This document shows, in pieces, positions 58,826-64,000 of a stretch of DNA of 64,000 nucleotides. Positions within the stretch are counted from its first letter, which is position 1, and each line of letters begins with the position of its first letter. A program made the position numbers and the translations under genes. This DNA is from Pseudomonas chlororaphis. GTDB taxonomy: Bacteria; Pseudomonadota; Gammaproteobacteria; Pseudomonadales; Pseudomonadaceae. The notes beneath the pieces were generated by a model. It saw only the letters and a list, made by a program, of their open reading frames with translations, had not been told where the DNA came from and ran no database searches. The stretch spans positions 706,525 to 770,524 of the forward strand of contig NZ_MOAL01000002.1 of assembly GCF_003731765.1 (NCBI RefSeq), read 5' to 3'.

Positions 58826-58997
58826 GCCCCCTCCTGTACGAATCTGCTTTGGCACGATCCTATTGATAGTCTTCTTTTGGCCGATTAGGGCTATTGGCCG
58901 CTAAATCGCTTTTGCCGGACGGATCACCAAACCAAAAGGGACATTACTCTGATTAGCCAACGTTGGCCCGCTCTACTGAGCAGAGGCGCCCCCCCTG

Positions 58998-59870
58998 TTA
59001 ACAGGCTCTAGCTGGCGGATTGCGTGCCATGACGATCCACGCTGCTCCGGCGAGCATCACCGACCGCTCGCCGGGGAGGGCAGCGAAGACGGCGCGAACT
59101 GCGGCCGAGGCTTGGGCACGGATGTCGCCGGGCTGATTAGCGAGCATAAGTGACAGCGGGCCGCCCTCGAACGCCATCCTCACCGCGTCGTCGATCGCCG
59201 TATCCCGCGTCTCGCCTTCGCCGAACGGGATGGAAACATCGAAGGGTGCAATAGTGATATCGGTATAGCCAGCATCCGTCAGGATACGTGACAGGCGCCC
59301 CCGGTCGCCGAACGAGAATGGGCCGGGCGCGTTGGGATCGGGCGGTGCGGTCGGAGAGACAATGTCCTTGATCGCGCTCATCGGCAGGCGGACCCAATCG
59401 TTCTCGACCACGCCACGCCAGCAGATAAATGCGACCCGCCCGCCCGGCCGGAGCGAGCGTCGCATATGGGCGAACGCCCCTGTCGGATCGTCGAAAAACA
59501 TCACTCCGAAACGCGAGAACAGGATGTCGAACGAGCCCTCAGGTAACTCGACGCTGCTGGCGTCGGCTACCTGGAACTGTGTAGGAGTATCCTTTGGCGC
59601 AAGCACACACGCTCGGTCGATCAACGGTTTAGATATGTCCACACCCAGTACGTGGCCGCCCGAGCCGACGCGGGCGGCCAGAGCCAGACTCGACGCGCCC
59701 GCTCCGCAGCCGACGTCCAGCACGCGCTCCCCCGTCGCGGGCGCGGCGGCTTCTATCGCGGCCTGACCGAATACCGCAAACATGGCATCGAGCCGGGCTT
59801 GATTGGCGGCCCAGTACTCTCCGCTTTGGCCATTCCAGTCGGCGACCTGAGGGGCATTTTGCTCTGTCAT
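58998..59870 (-). CDS. Class I SAM-dependent methyltransferase
   Basis: A methyltransferase of 290 residues with motif I VLDVGCGAGASSLALA (about residues 50-65), VLGVDISKPLI, and ADASSVELPEGSFDILFSRF. It resembles UbiE/SmtA-like small-molecule enzymes. Codons are GC-rich, unlike the AT-rich genes just before. It lies 159 bases after a dithiol-oxidase-like flavoprotein on the same strand; together they recall the oxidase plus thiol-methyltransferase pairs that protect makers of gliotoxin and holomycin. The substrate is inferred only from this pairing. Confidence 0.85.
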   Translation of the reverse strand: MTEQNAPQVADWNGQSGEYWAANQARLDAMFAVFGQAAIEAAAPATGERVLDVGCGAGASSLALAARVGSGGHVLGVDISKPLIDRACVLAPKDTPTQFQVADASSVELPEGSFDILFSRFGVMFFDDPTGAFAHMRRSLRPGGRVAFICWRGVVENDWVRLPMSAIKDIVSPTAPPDPNAPGPFSFGDRGRLSRILTDAGYTDITIAPFDVSIPFGEGETRDTAIDDAVRMAFEGGPLSLMLANQPGDIRAQASAAVRAVFAALPGERSVMLAGAAWIVMARNPPARAC

Positions 59871-59899
59871 GACATCTCCTCGTTTTGATTCGTTCCTAA

Positions 59900-59918
59900 C
59901 TAGTTACCTTTGAACTAG
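59900..59918. promoter_or_regulatory. Palindrome upstream of the methyltransferase gene
   Basis: CTAGTT (59900-59905) and AACTAG (59913-59918) are 7 bases apart, about 30 bases before the methyltransferase start. It differs from the TACT-N4-AGTA boxes near tetR, so a second regulator may act here. Confidence 0.35.
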
Positions 59919-60029
59919 GCAATGAGAGTCTGAGCCGATACCAAGGTGCGCAACGTCTCGACCAAACCCACCTTTACAATGGCGTGATCTTCAAAAGCCT
60001 GCGACAACCGAAGAAGGGAGTCTGTGCTC

Positions 60030-60923
60030 TCAAACCAGCATCGACTGCTGGGCGAAGATACCCGCCATCGCGCCTTGCCATGATGCCGTGGTGACCGAGG
60101 GCATGAGGGGATTGGCGAGGTCGCCGGCGGCGTAGACGCCGGGCATGCTGGTTTCGCGGCGCTCGTCAACCTTGAGGGCGATGCCCAGGGGCGTATCGAC
60201 CGTGGCGAGGCCCAGCGAGTCATGCAGGCGTGCGGAAGGCTTGTTGCGCGGATGCGCGAACAGGATGTCGACCGCGAGAGATGGGCCGGCGTCGAGCCTG
60301 ACGGTGGCGTTATGGCTCTCGTCATGGTCGATTTCGGTGATCCGGCCATCGACGACAGGGATGCCGCGGCGCGCTAGATCGGCCCGAATGTCGGGTGAAA
60401 TGTCGTGACCATTGGCGAAGACCGTTAATGTGTCGGTCCAGTCGTGGTACAGCCTGACGTAGTTATGCGACGGCGGACCGGACCAGACGAGGCCCCAATG
60501 CCGACCGGCAACTTCAAATCCGTCGCAATAGGGGCAAGGCACGATAGAGGTGCCCCAGCCTTCGGCAAAGCCGGGAACTTTAGGCATCTGATCGGCGACG
60601 CCATAGCTCAGGATCAGGCGACGCGCCCTGAGGCTTTCGCCATCGCCAGTAAGGACGGAGAAATCGTCGATGGCGCCGGAGATGCTCTCGGCCCGGGCAG
60701 TGACCAGTCTGACCGTGGGATAGCGCGCCAGTTGCTGCCGGGCCTCGGCCAGGATCTCCAGCGGTGGCTTGTGGTCGTGGCCGAGCAGGCCATGCGAGTG
60801 GTCGGCGAAGCGATTGCGCGGCAGGCCGGTGTCGAGAACGGTGACCTTGCGCCGGGCACGGCCGAGCTGCAAGGCGGCGGCAAGACCGGCAAAACTGCCG
60901 CCGATGATGATGACGTCATTCAT
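60030..60923 (-). CDS. NAD(P)/FAD-dependent oxidoreductase, thioredoxin-reductase/dithiol-oxidase-like
   Basis: A flavoprotein of 297 residues. FAD-binding DVIIIGGSFAGLAAALQLGR is at the N terminus. A redox CPYCDGFEV (about residues 130-138) stands where thioredoxin reductases have CATC, and GVYAAGDLANP closes the FAD site. The NADPH-domain glycine motif is weak (GLVWSGPPSHN). That combination is like GliT/HlmI-type dithiol oxidases, which use oxygen rather than NADPH. It is divergent from tetR with two operator-like boxes between. The oxidase role is inferred. Confidence 0.83.
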   Translation of the reverse strand: MNDVIIIGGSFAGLAAALQLGRARRKVTVLDTGLPRNRFADHSHGLLGHDHKPPLEILAEARQQLARYPTVRLVTARAESISGAIDDFSVLTGDGESLRARRLILSYGVADQMPKVPGFAEGWGTSIVPCPYCDGFEVAGRHWGLVWSGPPSHNYVRLYHDWTDTLTVFANGHDISPDIRADLARRGIPVVDGRITEIDHDESHNATVRLDAGPSLAVDILFAHPRNKPSARLHDSLGLATVDTPLGIALKVDERRETSMPGVYAAGDLANPLMPSVTTASWQGAMAGIFAQQSMLV

Positions 60924-60975
60924 GGTGATGGGCTCCGCGCTGTGGATAAAGGGAGATCGGCTTGCACACTTAAGA

Positions 60976-61019
60976 TACTTTAAAGTACCCTAATTCAAGA
61001 ATTATAATACTGTCAAGTA
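60976..61019. promoter_or_regulatory. Two TACT-N4-AGTA operators between the flavoprotein gene and tetR
   Basis: TACTTTAAAGTA (60976-60987) and TACTGTCAAGTA (61008-61019) are 32 bases apart, about three helical turns, in the 108-base divergent spacer. TACT/AGTA half-sites are typical of TetR-type operators. The second box lies 12 bases before the tetR start, so it should repress tetR, and the first faces the flavoprotein promoter. Confidence 0.65.
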
Positions 61020-61031
61020 CTGGAATTTTTT

Positions 61032-61661
61032 ATGAGCGAAAACAGTCAGAGCCGTCGCGGCCGGCCCGCCAACGAGGCGCTCGGCCAAACGATAGCCGAC
61101 GCCGCGTGCGAACTTTTTGTGGAGTTGGGTTTTCAAGCGACGACCATGGATAAGGTCGCCAAGCGTGCGAAGATATCGAAGCTAAGCATCTATCGGCACT
61201 TCGAGAACAAGGAGGCGCTGTTCAGCGCAGCCATCGCGGCCCACTGCCAGCAGTTTGCACCACAAGCCCTTTTTGAAGGCGTCGGCGGTTCGGCCGAAGA
61301 TCAGCTAATGGCGGTGGGATCAACCCTGCTTCGCACGCTGTTGAGCCCGGACGTGCGGAGTGTCGAAGCCATGATCATGGCCGACAAGACGAATCAAAAG
61401 TCGTTAAGCAAGCGCCAATACGAAGCCGGGCCCGCCTATGTCATCGCCCAAATCGAGGCCCTGTTGCGTCAGTTACACGCGAAGGCGGTCCTGAACGTGC
61501 CCGATCCTCTCCAGTCCGCCCGCTTGTTTGCCGCGCTTTTCAAAGGATCCGATCTCCTGATTATCGCGCGCTTCGATGAGGCGAGAGCAGAGGACGACAA
61601 CGAAATCGAATCCTATTGCCAGTCAGCCGTCGCCATGTTCATCGCCGCACACGGTGTTTAG
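61032..61661 (+). CDS. TetR-family repressor
   Basis: A TetR regulator of 209 residues with helix-turn-helix FQATTMDKVAKRAKISKLSI (about residues 37-56) followed by YRHFENKEALF. The C-terminal domain is AefR-like (DVRSVEAMIMADKTNQKSLS). It is divergent from the flavoprotein gene, with two matching palindromes between, so it very likely represses both sides. The ligand could be the compound detoxified by the neighbours. Confidence 0.9.
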   Translation: MSENSQSRRGRPANEALGQTIADAACELFVELGFQATTMDKVAKRAKISKLSIYRHFENKEALFSAAIAAHCQQFAPQALFEGVGGSAEDQLMAVGSTLLRTLLSPDVRSVEAMIMADKTNQKSLSKRQYEAGPAYVIAQIEALLRQLHAKAVLNVPDPLQSARLFAALFKGSDLLIIARFDEARAEDDNEIESYCQSAVAMFIAAHGV

Positions 61662-61830
61662 TGGATGATTTGAACGCCTGATGTTGGACGATTGCTGGCC
61701 GTGACAAATGGCAGGCTTCGGACGTTAGCGGTCGCTTGCCAACGTCCGCTTGTGGCCGACAGCAGGCTTAGGAGAACCGCATTCTTCGGAACCTTTGGCG
61801 CAGTACGTCTCAATTTAGGAAGGCTCGGGC

Positions 61831-62490
61831 TAAAGGCGTTACACAGTTCGCTATCGTTACACCGCACACTCTGCGAGATACAAAATGGTGTGACCTTATT
61901 TTTAAACAATAAAATCAATAACTTACCAATAACCGTCACACCTGAAACACCAGTTACACGTCTTTTTAGGTATCCACCCCGCCCCCCATCGGCAATGAGA
62001 ACCACCAGCGAAGAGATTCCAGCAGGAGCCGGGGGACCCTGAGCAAATGAGACACATACGGGGTCGGAAACCCGCGGGACTGTGTTAGCGACAGGGTGCC
62101 CAGCTTAGTGAACTGGTGAACCGGGTGAACACACTGTTCACCAGTGCAAATGCACAAGGTCTTGAGAGGTTGCCGGGGACCCTGAGCAAATCTGAAAGAC
62201 ACGGGGCAGATAACCCGCCGCACCTGGTTAGCGGCTGGGTTTTCTAGGTTGGTTGACAGGTTGACGTGGTTGACACGCTCACTCAAGTTGACGGTGTCCA
62301 AACGTTCGGTATGCACAACACCACTGCTCACCTTTACCGATCAGGTAACGATGCCCTTTCCTCCTGGGCATCCTTTCAATTTCAACGTTGAAATTTCAGT
62401 AAGCGGTGAAAACTTTCGCTGACACGATCCCGTGGGTTTCCGACCCCGTGTTCTTTCGAATGTGCCAGGGGCCCCCGGCTTTATCTGCAG
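61831..62490. other. Right iteron region: candidate replication origin/crr of the island
   Basis: About 960 bases without a gene (61662-62625) hold ordered repeats. Inverted GTGTAACG words lie at 61837, 61855 and 61952. Three copies of a roughly 70-base unit lie at 62027-62098, 62171-62240 and, inverted, 62415-62480. After the first unit come GTGAAC iterons (62107-62142, with two GGTGAAC and one inverted TGTTCACC). After the second come GGTTGAC iterons (62251, 62259, 62268) and AGTTGAC at 62286. After the third lies the palindrome AATTTCAACGTTGAAATT (62378-62395). P4 alpha binds GGTGAACAG-type iterons, which these resemble. Confidence 0.62.
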
Positions 62491-62625
62491 ACAATCGGCG
62501 TATCAACTTAAAACTAGGCTTGACTAAGCTGATTTAGAAGAGGATTCAGAGATAGGCAAAAAATTGTCCTCACCATATGATGTGCGCTCCCAAGGAGACC
62601 GGCACAAGGCCATCAAGAGGATGCA

Positions 62626-63054
62626 ATGGAACCATATCTGTGTGAATACTGTAGACGCCACGAAAATCTAGGTGATTCAAAAACAGAACCTTTGGCTGAC
62701 CAAGAGTGCGCGATGTGTGGTGTCACGATTTCGTACGGACCACGCAGCAGAAAAAAAATCTCAGTCACAGGCAGCAATCATCGGCAAGTGCTAGAGGTGT
62801 CGCAGGATCTTTCCAAACAACATGCCTCGAAACCACTTCACACTCTCATAACGCACTGGTCGTTCTGGTTCGGCAGTCTGCTGGTGATTTCAGGTACGTT
62901 AATAACCATTCTCGGTTTCACCGGCGAAGCAGAGATCTCCTTGTTTGGTCAGACTATCAAGTCCACCAGTGTTGGGATCACGATGGGCTTCCTAGGATTG
63001 CTTTCAGTAAGCCGAAATATTAAGAACGTCCTCCATCACGACGGCAACAGTTGA
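62626..63054 (+). CDS. Zinc-ribbon protein with two membrane helices, function unknown
   Basis: A protein of 142 residues with an AAGAGG ribosome site. The N terminus has two CxxC pairs (YLCEYCRR and ECAMCGVT) like a zinc ribbon. After a polar linker come two membrane helices (WFGSLLVISGTLITILGF and GITMGFLGLLSV). It is the last gene before attR. Small zinc-ribbon membrane proteins at island ends are sometimes cargo, but no family is recognised. Confidence 0.7.
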   Translation: MEPYLCEYCRRHENLGDSKTEPLADQECAMCGVTISYGPRSRKKISVTGSNHRQVLEVSQDLSKQHASKPLHTLITHWSFWFGSLLVISGTLITILGFTGEAEISLFGQTIKSTSVGITMGFLGLLSVSRNIKNVLHHDGNS

Positions 63055-63081
63055 ACCAAGCGGATCCAGTACAACTATTCG

Positions 63082-63101
63082 TGTATCCCAAGCTGTATCC
63101 C
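63082..63101. repeat. TGTATCCC repeats: putative integrase arm-type sites, right end
   Basis: TGTATCCC occurs at 63082-63089 and 63094-63101, 45 bases before attR, matching the word repeated between attL and the integrase gene. Confidence 0.55.
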
Positions 63102-63145
63102 TACTTATATAATCCCGCTACAAGACACGAAACATATGGGGCATA

Positions 63146-63166
63146 CGAGTCTCCCTCGGGCACCAA
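63146..63166 (+). other. attR: right attachment site of the island
   Basis: CGAGTCTCCCTCGGG is repeated exactly from 45017-45031, then CACCAA with one G fewer than the tRNA copy. A 9-bp hairpin (63176-63201, TCAAGATGC and complement) and a tRNA-type terminator follow, as after the tRNA itself. Confidence 0.83.
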
Positions 63167-63207
63167 TCAAATATCTCAAGATGCTGCTCAATGCATCTTG
63201 AATCCAA

Positions 63208-63236
63208 AGAAACCGGCCCTTGAGCCGGTTTTTTTG
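63208..63236 (+). terminator. Displaced tRNA-Leu trailer terminator
   Basis: AACCGGC (63211-63217) pairs with GCCGGTT (63224-63230) and runs into TTTTTTT. Its flank CCAAAGAAACCGGCC matches the terminator at 45081-45108. It most likely ended the tRNA transcript before the island arrived. Confidence 0.85.
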
Positions 63237-63262
63237 TGTCTGATTTATCGCTTTTAGTCAGC

Positions 63263-63900
63263 ATGAGTTTTTTGGCTGAGCATGGGTCGGCGCCTGCTCG
63301 GAAAAACTACGAACTACTCCTACAACAATACAAAGCGAATCTGCATAAAGCGCTGGCCGCCGGCCGACACTGCCGCCACTTGAATCTGAAGCGAAAGAAC
63401 ACCGTGCGGCCCATACCATCAATCGGTTGTCTTTTGTCGCCTCATCAACGTGGCGTAGGCGCTGGAAAATGCATTACAAGAAGAGCAACTAAACCGCCGC
63501 AGCCAATATAAGGAAAAGGCAGCAGCGCCAACTCGACATACGACAAGCCCCCCCCTGGAGTTAGCCAGGAGAACATCAGGGGCTGCTGCGAGAACCACCG
63601 ACCACGAACCTCTCTTCATAGCAGCAAAGGCTGCCAGGAGCGGCTAACGGCACCACCAGGCCGAAATCTCTCTGGACCGAGGGTCGATCTCAGCATGACG
63701 CCATCAACGCTCTCCTGCAGCGTGCAATGCGCCGCTGCATAGTCAGGGCCAGCCAAGTTCCAGGGAACCGCCTGGACTGCGCGACAGATCCACTCCTGGC
63801 CAACCTGCCCACGCTTCCTAGCAGGCCTTGGCGAGCGTGATCGTCAAACCGAGACTTTGAGTCTCCTAGTGACCAAGCAGACGCCTAGAACGGCACCAAC
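63263..63900 (+). pseudogene. Possible decayed phage lysis (spanin-like) gene
   Basis: Helical, charged peptide segments appear one after another in different frames: KNYELLLQQYKANLHKAL from 63263, LESEAKEHRAAHTINRLSF (about 63380-63436), ALENALQEEQLNRRSQYKEK (about 63459-63518) and QHDAINALLQRAMRR (63691 onward, stop at 63840). Together they read like an Rz-type spanin broken by frameshifts. The first frame alone (63263-63511) could instead be a small unknown gene. The evidence is weak. Confidence 0.25.
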
Positions 63901-63944
63901 AGCCATCAAAAACCCTCCCTAACGGATAAAATTTTTTTCTCGCG

Positions 63945-63985
63945 CAAAAACAAAACCCCAACTGCTTTCGCAATTGGGGTTTCGG
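63945..63985 (-). terminator. Terminator of a leftward gene beyond the right edge
   Basis: AAACCCCAA (63953-63961) pairs with TTGGGGTTT (63974-63982). Read leftward, it is followed by TTTTGTTTTT. The gene it serves starts beyond 64000. Confidence 0.85.
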
Positions 63986-64000
63986 AATTTAATCTTGACG

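Noticed and set aside
59915..60349. Leftward 144-codon frame at the end of the flavoprotein gene
   Set aside because: Mostly a shadow of the flavoprotein; only its last 35 codons look protein-like, too little to call a gene.
61662..62625. Repeats near the right end as a CRISPR array
   Set aside because: Repeat units vary in length and sequence, are partly inverted, and lack uniform spacers; iterons explain them better.

Overview
The window is chromosome of a Pseudomonas of the fluorescens type. The evidence is the gene order (isc cluster, secDF-yajC-tgt-queA, guaBA facing xseA, ndk-rlmN-pilW-rodZ-ispG-hisS-yfgM-bamB-der), high GC with ATGA start/stop overlaps, and many scattered REP-like elements built on GTAGGAGCCGGCTTGCC. 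No rRNA, CRISPR array or intact insertion sequence was seen.

Core part, 1-45037. The left edge holds the end of a second Lon-type protease (AsrA-like), a chagasin-type protease inhibitor lipoprotein, a YhhN membrane protein and the tRNA-modifying pair cmoA-cmoB. Next come tadA coupled to a Tat-exported multicopper oxidase, a possible toxin-antitoxin pair, guaB-guaA, an unknown zinc-ribbon protein, a TSUP permease facing a LysR regulator, xseA, an M23 peptidase and leuA. A long leftward run follows: aminotransferase and omega-amidase, der, then the bamB to ndk series covering outer-membrane assembly, isoprenoids, cell shape, pili, tRNA/rRNA methylation and nucleotide balance. The complete isc operon follows (iscR-S-U-A-hscB-hscA-fdx-iscX), with two abutting IscR-like sites before iscR. 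Beyond it lie cysE-trmJ, suhB, a glycine-zipper protein and queA-tgt-yajC-secD-secF. The stretch ends at a tRNA-Leu(CAA) gene with a clear sigma-70 promoter.

Accessory part, about 45017-63166. An 18-kb P4-like integrative element sits in the 3' end of tRNA-Leu. It is bounded by a 15-base direct repeat (45017-45031 and 63146-63160) and carries TGTATCCC repeats near both ends. It has a tyrosine integrase, an AlpA-type regulator, a structured antisense-RNA control region laid out like the P4 CI/C4 immunity region, a translationally coupled operon ending in a 970-residue primase-helicase (Toprim plus DUF927-type ATPase), and iteron clusters at both ends that look like a two-part replication origin. 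Cargo follows the replication operon: an orphan HExxH protein, a soluble-plus-4TM two-gene unit, a Panacea-type antitoxin with a coupled toxin candidate, and a dithiol-oxidase-like flavoprotein plus methyltransferase facing a TetR regulator. Helper-phage capsid-remodelling genes were not seen. The cargo fits defence and resistance, but that is inference.

Right flank, 63167-64000. This holds the second copy of the tRNA trailer terminator, a stretch that reads like a decayed phage lysis gene, and the terminator of a leftward gene lying beyond the window.
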